Assembly: GCA_016125005.1 (NCBI GenBank)
Contig: WGMQ01000089.1
Location: 1 to 35,430 of the forward strand
Reading direction: 5' to 3'
DNA length: 35,430 nt
Source: a bacterium
GTDB taxonomy: Bacteria; Sumerlaeota; Sumerlaeia; SLMS01
Part shown: piece by piece, positions 16,283 to 24,141 of the stretch
How the letters are laid out: each line of letters opens with the position of its first letter
Numbering within the stretch: position 1 is the first letter of the stretch
Program-made: the position numbers and the translations under genes
The notes under the pieces: generated by a model
Told to the model about the DNA's origin: nothing
Database searches by the model: none
What the model saw: the letters and a program-made list of their open reading frames with translations, nothing else

Positions 16283-17725
16283 ATGAGCGAGACAGGAAAG
16301 CTGTTTATCGATGGCGCCTGGGTTGCGCCCACCGGGACGCAGACCGTGGCTGTCAGCGAGGCGGCGACCGGCGAGACGATTGCCGAGATAACGCTCGCCT
16401 CTGCGGGCGACGCCGAACTGGCCTGCCAGGCGGCCCGCCGTGCGTTCGCCGCGTGGTCGGCGCTCACCCCGGCAGAGCGCGCCGCCTTCCTTTCGGCGAT
16501 AGCCGACCGGCTTGAGGCTGACGCGGAGGGGATCGCCCGGACCATTGCCCGCGAAGTTGGAATGCCGCTCAGACTGGCGCATCGTATCCAGGTTGGATCG
16601 CCGATTGTGGCGTGGCGGCGATGCGCGGCGCTTGCCGAGACCTATCCCTGGCGCGAACAGGTGGGCCATTCCATTGTTGAGCGCATCGCCGCCGGCGTCG
16701 CGCTCTGCATCACGCCCTGGAACTATCCGCTGCACCAGATCACGGCAAAGGTCGCGCCAGCCCTGTTGGCCGGCTGCACGGTCGTTCTCAAGCCTTCCGA
16801 GATCGCCCCGAGCGCCGCATACGCGCTCGCGCGGGCTGCGGCGGCGACCGGCTTGCCCGCCGGCGTGCTGAACATCGTCGTGGGGAGCGGCGGCGAGGTG
16901 GGCGAGGCGCTGGTCGCCAACCCCGATGTCGACATTGTCTCGCTTACCGGTTCGACCGCAACCGGGCGAAGGGTGGCGGAAACCGCGGCGCGCTCCCTCA
17001 AACGGGTGTCGCTCGAACTGGGCGGCAAGTCCGCCGCCATCCTGCTGCCGCAAGGCGATGCGGCCGCGGCCGTAAGGGCCGTGGTCGCATCCTGCTTCCT
17101 CAATTCCGGACAGACCTGCTCCGCCTTGACGAGATTGCTGGTGCCGGCGGAGCGGCAGGCCGAGGTGACTAAACTGATCGTCGATGCGGTCGGTCGCATC
17201 AGGCCTGGCGATCCGCTGGACCCCGAGACGCGGCTCGGGCCGCTGGTTTCCGAGGAGCAGCGGCGCAGGGTGCTGGGCTTCATCGACAGCGGCATCGGCG
17301 AAGGCGCGCGCCTGATATGCGGCGGCGCCGGGCGACCCGCCGGCCTTGAGCGTGGATACTTCGTGCAGCCGACGGTGTTTGCCGATGTCTCGCCGCGGAT
17401 GAGGATCGCCCAGGAAGAGATTTTCGGGCCGGTGCTGTGCGTCATGGCCTATCGAACCGTGGACGAGGCCGTCGCCATTGCGAACGGCACGCCCTACGGG
17501 CTGGCGGCGGCGGTTTGGGGCGGCGACGAAGAAAGCGCCAGAGAGGTGGGGAGGCGGCTTCGCGCCGGCCAGGTCGACATCAATGGCGCTCCTTTCAATC
17601 TCGACGCGCCGTTTGGCGGTTTCGGACAATCCGGCATCGGCCGCGAGAATGGCAAATACGGGGTTGGTGAGTTTATCGAACTGCGATCCCTGCAAATGCC
17701 CATGGCAAAGGGAGTCGCGGCATGA
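16283..17725 (+). CDS. NAD(P)-dependent aldehyde dehydrogenase
   Basis: This aldehyde dehydrogenase superfamily enzyme has 480 residues and oxidises an aldehyde to a carboxylate or acyl product. The landmarks are ITPWNYPLHQITAKVAPALLAGCTVVLKPSE (cofactor domain), SLTGSTATGRRV, the general base Glu245 in LELGGKS, the nucleophile Cys279 in NSGQTCSA, EEIFGPVLCVM and GGFGQSGIGRENG. Length and motifs are complete, so it should be active. Its stop overlaps the following enoyl-CoA hydratase-family start (ATGA). It lies inside a NitT/TauT transporter locus, so the aldehyde is probably an intermediate of the imported compound, which is an inference. Confidence 0.94.
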   Translation: MSETGKLFIDGAWVAPTGTQTVAVSEAATGETIAEITLASAGDAELACQAARRAFAAWSALTPAERAAFLSAIADRLEADAEGIARTIAREVGMPLRLAHRIQVGSPIVAWRRCAALAETYPWREQVGHSIVERIAAGVALCITPWNYPLHQITAKVAPALLAGCTVVLKPSEIAPSAAYALARAAAATGLPAGVLNIVVGSGGEVGEALVANPDVDIVSLTGSTATGRRVAETAARSLKRVSLELGGKSAAILLPQGDAAAAVRAVVASCFLNSGQTCSALTRLLVPAERQAEVTKLIVDAVGRIRPGDPLDPETRLGPLVSEEQRRRVLGFIDSGIGEGARLICGGAGRPAGLERGYFVQPTVFADVSPRMRIAQEEIFGPVLCVMAYRTVDEAVAIANGTPYGLAAAVWGGDEESAREVGRRLRAGQVDINGAPFNLDAPFGGFGQSGIGRENGKYGVGEFIELRSLQMPMAKGVAA

Positions 17726-18537
17726 GCGCTTTTTCGCAGATCGATTACCGGGTCGAGGACCGGGTCGCGGTCATCAGCCTTGCGCGGCCGGACAAGATGA
17801 ACGGCCTGACCCGCGTCATGGAAGGCGAACTGTACGACGCCATGCAGATGGCCGATCGCGACGACGGGGTTCGCGCGATCGTTCTGACAGGGCAGGGACG
17901 GGCCTTCTGCGCGGGCATGGACATGGGCGAACTGGAGCATCTGGCGCCCGATGACATTTACGATCCGGCCCGCATGCGGCCTTTCGACACCGCCCGGCGG
18001 GCCGACTTCCAGACGCGCTACACTTATTTTCCCGGCCTCGACACCCCTGTGATCGCGGCGATCAATGGCGCTGCCGCCGGTCTGGGCATGGTGTTCGCGC
18101 TGTGCGCGGACATGCGCTTCTGCTCGCAAACCGCCTTGTTCTCGACTGCCTTCTCACGTCGCGGGTTGATCGCCGAGCACGGGATCGCCTGGCTGCTGTC
18201 CACGACGGTCGGCGCGTCGCTGGCGGCGGATCTGTTGTTCTCGGCGCGCCGCGTCGACGCCCGGGAAGCGGAAAAAATCGGCCTTGTGGATCGACTTTGC
18301 GCGCCGGAAAACCTGCTCCCGGACGTGATGGCCTATGCGCGCGAGCTCAGCGAACAGGTGTCTCCGCGCTCCGTCCAGATAATGAAACGGCAATTGTGGG
18401 AGGCGCGTTTCCAGGGGCTGGGCGAGGCCGTGGCCCTCGCCAACCGGGAAATGGTGAAGAGCTTCGAGAGCGAGGACTTCAAGGAAGGCGTTCGCCATTT
18501 TGTTGAGAAGCGCCCGCCGGTGTTCGCCGGACGCTGA
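17722..18537 (+). CDS. Enoyl-CoA hydratase/isomerase family protein
   Basis: This crotonase-fold protein has 271 residues. The oxyanion-hole segment is AFCAGMDMGEL, and the second is INGAAAGLGMVFALCADMRF. By alignment in my head with rat mitochondrial hydratase, the positions of both catalytic glutamates (144 and 164) are occupied by non-acidic residues. The protein instead has the TAFSRRGLIAEHGIAWLL segment seen in a set of crotonase paralogs. It may therefore be an isomerase or hydrolase, or use another acid, and not be a simple hydratase. The start overlaps the aldehyde dehydrogenase stop. Confidence 0.87.
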   Translation: MSAFSQIDYRVEDRVAVISLARPDKMNGLTRVMEGELYDAMQMADRDDGVRAIVLTGQGRAFCAGMDMGELEHLAPDDIYDPARMRPFDTARRADFQTRYTYFPGLDTPVIAAINGAAAGLGMVFALCADMRFCSQTALFSTAFSRRGLIAEHGIAWLLSTTVGASLAADLLFSARRVDAREAEKIGLVDRLCAPENLLPDVMAYARELSEQVSPRSVQIMKRQLWEARFQGLGEAVALANREMVKSFESEDFKEGVRHFVEKRPPVFAGR

Positions 18538-18583
18538 AGCCGGCGCATAATCTCGTCGAGACAACCCATTGGAGTGCGCTGCG

Positions 18584-19459
18584 ATGCATGAATTCGGTCC
18601 TTTGGTGAGCGCTCAATGGCTCCGCGCCCGCATGGGTGGAGCCGGTGTCGCAGTGCTCGACGCCAGCTGGTATATGCCCGCGCAGCTGCGCGATCCGGAC
18701 GCGGAGTTCCTGCTGGAGCGGATTCCCGGTGCGCAGCGTTTCGATTTCGACAAGGTCGTGGTCGCTGCCGGTTCGCCATTGCCGCACATGCTGCCGGCGC
18801 CCGGGGAATTCGAGCGCCACGCGCGACGGCTGGGAATCGCGGGCAGCACTCCGATCGTGATCTACGATACGGCCGGACTGTTCTCCGCGCCCAGGGCCTG
18901 GTGGATGTTCCGCGCCATGGGACGGCGCGATGTCGCGGTGCTGGATGGCGGCCTGCCGGGTTGGAAGGCGCTCGGCTTCGATCTGGAGCAAGGGCCGGCG
19001 GCCGCGGTCGCGCCGGGCGATTTCGTCGCCGAGGCGCAGGGCGATCGGGTCGCCGGAAGCGAGGACGTCCTGCGTGCGATAGAGGCGGGGGAACCGCAGA
19101 TCGTGGATGCGCGGCCCGCCGGCAGGTTCGCCGGGCGCGAGAAGGAGCCGCGCCCGTATTTGCGTTGCGGCCATATGCCCGGAGCGCTGAACCTCCCGTT
19201 CTCGGACCTGGTGGAGGACGGGCGGCTGGTGCCGGCCGGGCGCATCCGGTCCGCCTTCGCCGCTGCAGGGTTCGACCCGCGCCGGCCGGGGATCGCCAGT
19301 TGCGGTTCGGGCGTGACGGCATGCGTGCTTGCGCTGGCCGCGGAAGTCGCGGGTTTCCAGCCATTCGCAGTCTATGACGGTTCGTGGGCCGAATGGGGGA
19401 AGGCGGGCGAAGACCGGTTCGCGGTGGTCAGCGATGCCCGGCCCGCGACTGGCGCCTGA
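18584..19459 (+). CDS. Mercaptopyruvate-type sulfurtransferase (tandem rhodanese)
   Basis: This two-domain rhodanese-fold protein of 291 residues is of the SseA/3-mercaptopyruvate sulfurtransferase type. The inactive N-terminal domain contains VAVLDASWYMP and the interdomain hallmark PRAWWMFRAMGRRDVAVLDGGLPGWK. The catalytic C-terminal domain (about 160-285) has IVDARPAGRF, GHMPGALNLPFSDL and the active loop CGSGVTAC with nucleophile Cys240. CGSGVT is the mercaptopyruvate-type loop. The ATG at 18584 is preferred over an upstream TTG because GGAG lies 9 bases before it. Placement inside a catabolic operon suggests that persulfide or thiol chemistry is part of the pathway, but that is inference. 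Confidence 0.9.
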   Translation: MHEFGPLVSAQWLRARMGGAGVAVLDASWYMPAQLRDPDAEFLLERIPGAQRFDFDKVVVAAGSPLPHMLPAPGEFERHARRLGIAGSTPIVIYDTAGLFSAPRAWWMFRAMGRRDVAVLDGGLPGWKALGFDLEQGPAAAVAPGDFVAEAQGDRVAGSEDVLRAIEAGEPQIVDARPAGRFAGREKEPRPYLRCGHMPGALNLPFSDLVEDGRLVPAGRIRSAFAAAGFDPRRPGIASCGSGVTACVLALAAEVAGFQPFAVYDGSWAEWGKAGEDRFAVVSDARPATGA

Positions 19460-19485
19460 AACGATACGTTTCACTGGTTGAAACG
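19457..19485. promoter_or_regulatory. Putative operator 2 (best copy of the shared dyad, three half-sites)
   Basis: CGTTTCA (19467-19473), CTGGT, TGAAACG (19479-19485) is a perfect dyad. A third half-site TGAAACG at 19457-19463 makes a second perfect dyad, TGAAACG-ATA-CGTTTCA, overlapping the sulfurtransferase stop. A TTGACT hexamer follows at 19488-19493, but no well-spaced -10 element is clear. The ABC ATPase gene starts at 19624. Confidence 0.72.
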
Positions 19486-19623
19486 TGTTGACTTTGATTT
19501 TCTTCCGCGCGAGGGGATCGGATAAGGTCCTGGCGGAGGAGGACGACAGCGGCGGGCTTGCAGCAAGCCGCCAGAGGGTATGCGCCCAGGCGCATGGCCA
19601 CGCTGTCGAACAGGGAGGTTTTC

Positions 19624-20445
19624 ATGACGGTACAGCTTGTGCAGACACGCTTTGCAGAGCCGGCAGGCAACTCGTCGGGCGAAGCGATCGGGATCAGGCG
19701 GCTCAGCCGCCGCTTCGGCGCGGGCGACCAGCAGATCGTCGCGCTGGACGATATCAGCCTTTCCGTCAAGGAGGGGGAGTTCGTCGCCATTGTCGGCCCT
19801 TCGGGGTGCGGCAAGACCACCTTGCTGAAGATCCTGGCCGGCCTCGACCGTCCGAGCGAGGGCGAGGCCTGGCTGCGCGGTACGCCGATTGCCGGCCCTC
19901 GCAGGGATATCGGCGTGGTGTTTCAGTCGCCTGTCCTGTTTCCCTGGCGGACAGTCCTCGACAATGTGCTGCTGCCGGTCGACGTGCAGAAGCTGGGCCG
20001 CAGCCGGTGCATGGACCGCGCCAATGCGCTGATAGAGATGGTCGGCCTGTCGGGTTTCGGCAATCGCTACCCTTCCGAGCTTTCCGGCGGAATGCAGCAA
20101 AGGGTCGGGCTCGCCCGGGCGCTGATCCATGAGCCGGCGATGCTGTTGATGGACGAACCTTTCGGCGCGCTCGACGCGCTGACGCGGGAGAACATGAACC
20201 TGGAGCTGCAGCGGATCTGGCTTGAGACGCGGCGGACTGTGGTGTTCATCACGCACTCCATTTCCGAGGCGATCTTTCTGGCGGACCGGGTGCTGGTGAT
20301 GACGCCCCGCCCGGGCAAGGTGCAGATCGAGCTCGAGATCGATCTGCCGCGCCAGCGGGAGCTTTCGGTCATGAACTCGGCCGCCTTCGGCGAATACGCC
20401 AATCGGATACGCGGGATTCTCAACGCCAAGGGAGCGGTCGACTGA
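19624..20445 (+). CDS. NitT/TauT-type ABC transporter ATPase (SsuB/TauB-like)
   Basis: This ATP-binding subunit has 273 residues. Walker A is GPSGCGKTT, the Q-loop FQSPVLFPWRTVLDNVLLP, the signature LSGGMQQRVGLARA, Walker B MLLMDEPFGALDALTRE and the switch FITHSISEAIFLADRV. The short C-terminus PRPGKVQIELEIDLPRQR is typical of SsuB/TauB. The ATG at 19624 has GGGAGG about 6 bases upstream and is chosen over codons from 19558. Its stop overlaps the permease ATG by one base. It presumably works with the binding protein at 14975. Confidence 0.93.
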   Translation: MTVQLVQTRFAEPAGNSSGEAIGIRRLSRRFGAGDQQIVALDDISLSVKEGEFVAIVGPSGCGKTTLLKILAGLDRPSEGEAWLRGTPIAGPRRDIGVVFQSPVLFPWRTVLDNVLLPVDVQKLGRSRCMDRANALIEMVGLSGFGNRYPSELSGGMQQRVGLARALIHEPAMLLMDEPFGALDALTRENMNLELQRIWLETRRTVVFITHSISEAIFLADRVLVMTPRPGKVQIELEIDLPRQRELSVMNSAAFGEYANRIRGILNAKGAVD

Positions 20446-21233
20446 TGAATAGCGGCTTCATGAAGATCGTGTTCTCGGTACTTATTCTGTGCGCGCTGTT
20501 GCTCGCCTGGCAGTTTGCCGTGCGCTACAATGAGATACCCATCTATCTGATCCCGGCACCGTCCGACGTCATCATGGCGCTGGTGCGCGGCTTTCAGACC
20601 GGAATTTACACCAAGCACATCATCGCGACGCTGACGGAGGTCTTCGCCGGCTTCTCGATCGGACTGGCGATGGCGCTGGTGCTCGGTCTGCTGATCGCGC
20701 TCAATCGCACGGTCGAGACCTATGTCTATCCCTATATCATCATGTTCCAGTCGATGCCCAAGGTGGCGCTGGCACCGGTGCTGGTGATCTGGTTCGGTCT
20801 CGGTATGACCTCCAAGATCGTGACCGTGGCCCTGATCACCTTCTTTCCGATCCTGGTGAATACGATCGTCGGATTGCGGTCGGCCGATTTCGATCGCATC
20901 AATCTGATGCGCTCGCTGGGCGCCTCGCGCTGGCAGGTGTTCAGGATGCTGCAATTGCCGGGCGCGCTGCCCTTCATCGTTGCCGGCATCGAGGTTGGCA
21001 TCATCATGTCGCTGCTCGGCGCGATCGTTGCCGAGTTCGTGGGCGCGGAAGCCGGCCTCGGCATGCTGATCCAGAGCATGAACACCACGCTCGACGTTGC
21101 CGGGCAGTTCTCCATCCTCATCATCCTGTCGGTAATCGGCTTGTCCATGAACAAGACTGTCGGTTTCATCGGCGACAGATTGCTGTTCTGGGATTCCTCG
21201 CGAAAGGCGAAGGCCGCGATGGGGCGCCGGTGA
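20445..21233 (+). CDS. NitT/TauT-type ABC transporter permease (SsuC/TauC-like)
   Basis: This 262-residue inner-membrane permease has an N-terminal helix (IVFSVLILCALLLAWQFAV) and the family motif YLIPAPSDVIMALV. About six helices in total include the conserved FQSMPKVALAPVLVIWFGLGMTSKI and the EAA-like loop LMRSLGASRWQVFRMLQLPGALPFIVAGIEVG. It is translationally coupled on both sides: TGATG with the ATPase gene and TGATG with the IclR regulator gene. Confidence 0.93.
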   Translation: MNSGFMKIVFSVLILCALLLAWQFAVRYNEIPIYLIPAPSDVIMALVRGFQTGIYTKHIIATLTEVFAGFSIGLAMALVLGLLIALNRTVETYVYPYIIMFQSMPKVALAPVLVIWFGLGMTSKIVTVALITFFPILVNTIVGLRSADFDRINLMRSLGASRWQVFRMLQLPGALPFIVAGIEVGIIMSLLGAIVAEFVGAEAGLGMLIQSMNTTLDVAGQFSILIILSVIGLSMNKTVGFIGDRLLFWDSSRKAKAAMGRR

Positions 21234-22111
21234 TGGAGGGAACCGGCCAGGACGAGGGCGCCCCCGCAGACGCCTGCTGCCATTCGCCGGAGTCGCGGTC
21301 CTATCTTCCCGTCGAGGCCGTCATGAAGGCGCTGGAGTTGCTCAAGCTCGTCAACGCGCTTCGCGTCGCCTCGATTTCCGATCTCCACAAGATGACGGGC
21401 TTCGCCAAGCCGACGATCGTTCGCATGCTGGAGACCCTGATGGGGGCGGGCTACGTCACCCGCGACAAGACCTTTGGCGGCTATCGGGTCACCGCCAATG
21501 TCCAGAATCTGAGCAATGGCTATTTCGGCGCCCCGATGGTGATCGAGGCCGCGCATCCCTTCGCCCTCGAACTGACGCATCAGATCAAATGGGCCGTCGG
21601 GGTGGGGATGCTGGAGACAAACCACATCAGGCTGCAGTTCAGCACCGCCAGCCACAGTCCGTGGGCGATGCCGATGTCGCGGCTGCGCATGCAACTGGAT
21701 CTGTGCACGAGTTCGATGGGGCGCAGCTATCTCGCCTTCTGCCCCTCCTACGAACGCGAAGCGCTGATCCGGTCGTACATGCTGCGATACAATGATGCGG
21801 AGCGGGCGTCGCGCGAGCGCAAGCTCCAATACGTCCTCAAGGAGGTTCGCGCGCGCGGCTATGCGTTGAAGGCGCGCAGCCAGGCGCTGCCCAACACGCA
21901 GACATTGTCTGCGCCGATCCGCCATGACGGGCGGGTGCTCGCCACGCTGGGGGTCGGGTACTTTCGCAATTCGGTGCCGGAAAAACAGATCGATACGGCG
22001 CTGTTCCAACCCATCCGGGACACGATCGAGAAGATCGAGGCATCCATCGCAAGCATCAGCGAATGGCCGCAGCAACTCGCCGCCTCGCCGCCGCTGGAGT
22101 TCAGCGACTAG
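21233..22111 (+). CDS. IclR-family transcriptional regulator
   Basis: This regulator has 292 residues from the ATG at 21233; a GTG three bases earlier is also possible. The N-terminal winged helix (about 28-85) has SYLPVEAVMKALELLKLVNALRVASISDLHKMTGFAKPTIVRMLETL, and the IclR effector domain (about 95-275) contains SMGRSYLAFCP, ALPNTQTLSAPIR and GRVLATLGVGYF. It overlaps the permease stop, so it is in the transporter operon. IclR proteins bind palindromic sites and respond to pathway intermediates. The dyad found at four places in this region is the obvious candidate target, as an inference. A cysteine pair near the N-terminus (DACCH) is unusual and may just be a tail. Confidence 0.91.
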   Translation: MEGTGQDEGAPADACCHSPESRSYLPVEAVMKALELLKLVNALRVASISDLHKMTGFAKPTIVRMLETLMGAGYVTRDKTFGGYRVTANVQNLSNGYFGAPMVIEAAHPFALELTHQIKWAVGVGMLETNHIRLQFSTASHSPWAMPMSRLRMQLDLCTSSMGRSYLAFCPSYEREALIRSYMLRYNDAERASRERKLQYVLKEVRARGYALKARSQALPNTQTLSAPIRHDGRVLATLGVGYFRNSVPEKQIDTALFQPIRDTIEKIEASIASISEWPQQLAASPPLEFSD

Positions 22112-22179
22112 CATCGGGTGCAAATGCCGGAATCTCGCGGACCGCACACGAACCGCACCAGAAAATCAGGGAGTTGAAG

Positions 22180-23061
22180 ATGACACGCAGTGTAATGATC
22201 ACCTGCGCGCTGACCGGCGGCGCGCAACTTTCCGACCGCAGCACCCATGTGCCGATCACGCCGGAGCAGATCGCGTCCGACGCCGTAGCCGCCGCCCGGG
22301 CAGGCGCCGCCGTCGTCCATATCCATGTGCGTGATCCCGCCAGCGGCAAACCGTCCATGGATCTGGCGCTGTATCGCGAGGTTGTCGAGCGGGTGCGCGC
22401 GGCCGATGTCGATGTCCTGATCAATTTGACGACCGGCCCCGGCGCGCGGCATATGCCGTCGATCGACGACGTGACGAAATCGCAGGATGGTTCCGCAGCG
22501 CAGACGCCGGACATACGCACCCGGCACATTGTCGAACTGCGCCCCGATGTGTGCAGCCTCGACGTCGCGACGATGAATTTCGGCGAAGCCTCCATCGTCA
22601 ACCTGCCCTCGCATGTGCGCCACATGGCGCGCACCATCGTAGAGAGCGGGGTCAAGCCCGAGCTGGAAGTATTCGAACTGGGCCATGTGCGCCTTGCCGC
22701 CGATCTGGTGGCCAGGGGCGAACTTCCGGCCAATCCGTTCTTCCAGTTCTGCCTGGGCGTGCCATGGGGCGCGCCGGCGAGCGTCGAGGCGCTGCTGCTG
22801 ATGAAATCCATGATCCCGGCGGGCAGCGTCTGGTCGGCCTTCGGAATTTCGCGCCACCAGATGCCGATCGTCGCGCAGGCGGCGCTGCTCGGCGGCCATG
22901 TCCGGGTCGGCCTGGAGGACAATCTCTATTTGCGCGCCGGAGAACTTTCCAGGGCCAACGCGCCGCTGGTGGAGCGCGCCGTGGCCATCGTCGAAAGCAT
23001 CGGCTTCAAGGCGGCGACGCCCGACGAGGCTCGCGAGATCCTCTCGCTGCGGGCTGCCTGA
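22180..23061 (+). CDS. Beta-keto acid cleavage enzyme (BKACE, DUF849 family)
   Basis: This 293-residue TIM-barrel metalloenzyme belongs to the family that cleaves a beta-keto acid with acetyl-CoA to give acetoacetate and a new acyl-CoA, or acetoacetyl-CoA and an acid. The sequence has the N-terminal MITCALTGG strand, the zinc-binding His47-Ile-His49 in AAVVHIHVRDP, INLTTGPG, LEVFELGH and the Glu246 region in VGLEDNLYL. The family is known to cover substrates such as 3-keto-5-aminohexanoate and dehydrocarnitine; which one applies here is not readable. The ATG at 22180 has GGAG 7 bases upstream. The reading frame extends upstream into the IclR gene, which I treat as spurious. Confidence 0.9.
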   Translation: MTRSVMITCALTGGAQLSDRSTHVPITPEQIASDAVAAARAGAAVVHIHVRDPASGKPSMDLALYREVVERVRAADVDVLINLTTGPGARHMPSIDDVTKSQDGSAAQTPDIRTRHIVELRPDVCSLDVATMNFGEASIVNLPSHVRHMARTIVESGVKPELEVFELGHVRLAADLVARGELPANPFFQFCLGVPWGAPASVEALLLMKSMIPAGSVWSAFGISRHQMPIVAQAALLGGHVRVGLEDNLYLRAGELSRANAPLVERAVAIVESIGFKAATPDEAREILSLRAA

Positions 23062-23067
23062 CGCGCG

Positions 23068-23086
23068 CGTTCCAGTCGTTGAAACG
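23068..23086. promoter_or_regulatory. Putative operator 3 (shared dyad)
   Basis: CGTTCCA (23068-23074), GTCGT, TGAAACG (23080-23086) is one mismatch from the perfect dyad. It begins seven bases after the BKACE stop and 68 bases before the enoyl-CoA hydratase-family start at 23154, in a 92-bp gap. Confidence 0.6.
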
Positions 23087-23153
23087 GCGCGACGCAGGTC
23101 GAGCGCGTTTCTGGAGGCGGGCGTAGTCTGGGGCATCAGCAGGAGGAACCCGG

Positions 23154-23888
23154 ATGGCGACGGTGCAAATCGAGGACAAGGGAGCGGTCAGGATCATCAC
23201 GATCGACCGCCCGCAAAAGAGCAATGCGATCGACAGGCAGACCGCGCTGGATCTGCAGGCGGCGTTTGTCGATTTCGAAGGCTCGAAGCAGCGCGTCGCG
23301 GTGCTGACAGGGGCTGGCGGCAAGGCGTTTTCGGCGGGCGCCGACATCAAGGACCCGCCGGAAATCTGGCGCATGATGCCGGGCGTGGGCTTCGATTCCG
23401 ACAAGCCGGTCATCGCCGCAGTTTCCGGCTGGTGCATTGGCGGCGCGCTGATGACGATGGTGATGTGCGATCTTTGCGTCGCCGGCCGAAATTCCCGCTT
23501 TTCCTATCCGGAAGCCAGGATCGGACTGACCGGCGGGGTCGCGGCCGCCCTCGCCATGCGCATTCCGCACAAGCTGGCGATGGAGATCCTGCTGCTCGGC
23601 AGGCAGATCGACGCGCAGCGCGCCTGCGAGATGGGATTGATCAACGCCGTGGTCGATGAGGGCCTGCACCTGGATGCGGCGCTGGAAATGGCCGGCGAAC
23701 TGGCCGAAATGGCTCCGCTGGTGCTGAGGACGATCAAGCGGTTCGTCGCCAGGACGCTGCCGAAAGGCCCTTCGGAACTGATGCTCGAAGCCCAGATGGA
23801 GCTTGCCGTGATCAATTCGAGCGCCGACAAGCTCGAAGGCGATATCGCGTTCCGCGAAAAGCGGGCGCCGCGCTATACCGGCCAATAG
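23154..23888 (+). CDS. Enoyl-CoA hydratase/isomerase family protein (second copy type)
   Basis: This crotonase-fold protein has 244 residues and is clearly different from the one at 17722. It has IITIDRPQKSNAIDRQT, the oxyanion segment AFSAGADIKD, SGWCIGGALMTMVMCDLCVA and FSYPEARIGLTGG. The glutamate in YPEA matches catalytic Glu164 of rat hydratase, while the position of Glu144 appears to be Met. It could be a hydratase, isomerase or hydrolase of a short acyl-CoA. GGAGGAA precedes the ATG at an ideal distance. The unit is bounded by operator 3 upstream and a strong terminator downstream. Confidence 0.9.
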   Translation: MATVQIEDKGAVRIITIDRPQKSNAIDRQTALDLQAAFVDFEGSKQRVAVLTGAGGKAFSAGADIKDPPEIWRMMPGVGFDSDKPVIAAVSGWCIGGALMTMVMCDLCVAGRNSRFSYPEARIGLTGGVAAALAMRIPHKLAMEILLLGRQIDAQRACEMGLINAVVDEGLHLDAALEMAGELAEMAPLVLRTIKRFVARTLPKGPSELMLEAQMELAVINSSADKLEGDIAFREKRAPRYTGQ

Positions 23889-23953
23889 GCCTCGTCCGGC
23901 ATCGGGCGGGCCGCGCTTTCGCCTACCCTCGTCGTTTCCTCCCACGACCGCCT

Positions 23954-23982
23954 GGCGGCCCGGTTTTCCGGGCCGCCTTTTT
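23954..23982 (+). terminator. Rho-independent terminator of the plus-strand catabolic operon
   Basis: A perfect 10-bp stem (GGCGGCCCGG at 23954-23963, CCGGGCCGCC at 23968-23977) with a TTTT loop is followed by TTTTT. It lies 65 bases after the hydratase-family stop. Confidence 0.9.
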
Positions 23983-24060
23983 CCTTGCAAGGGGCGGGCG
24001 AGGCGCAGCCGGTCGCCCATCAACGGCTTGACGGTCTCCGCCTGAGTTTGGGGCCAGACG

Positions 24061-24097
24061 AAAAAGACCGCGCCACCCCCGGGGGAATGGCGCGGTC
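24061..24097 (-). terminator. Rho-independent terminator of the minus-strand operon
   Basis: A 10-bp stem (24066-24075 with 24088-24097, GACCGCGCCA arms) has a G/C-rich loop. Reading the minus strand it is followed by TTTTTCG. It ends the three-gene operon whose last gene stops at 24142. Confidence 0.87.
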
Positions 24098-24141
24098 ATG
24101 GAAGCGTGGGAGCCGCAGCGCCGAGCGCAAGGCCGCCGGGG

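Noticed and set aside
14978..17695. A 905-codon open frame on the minus strand
   Set aside because: It is antisense to the binding-protein and aldehyde dehydrogenase genes, has no family motifs and an Arg/Gly/Asp-rich composition, and is typical of antisense frames in GC-rich coding DNA.
19467..19485. LacI-type operator
   Set aside because: LacI-family sites have touching, central CG half-sites; here the half-sites point the other way with a 5-base spacer and no LacI-family gene is in the window.
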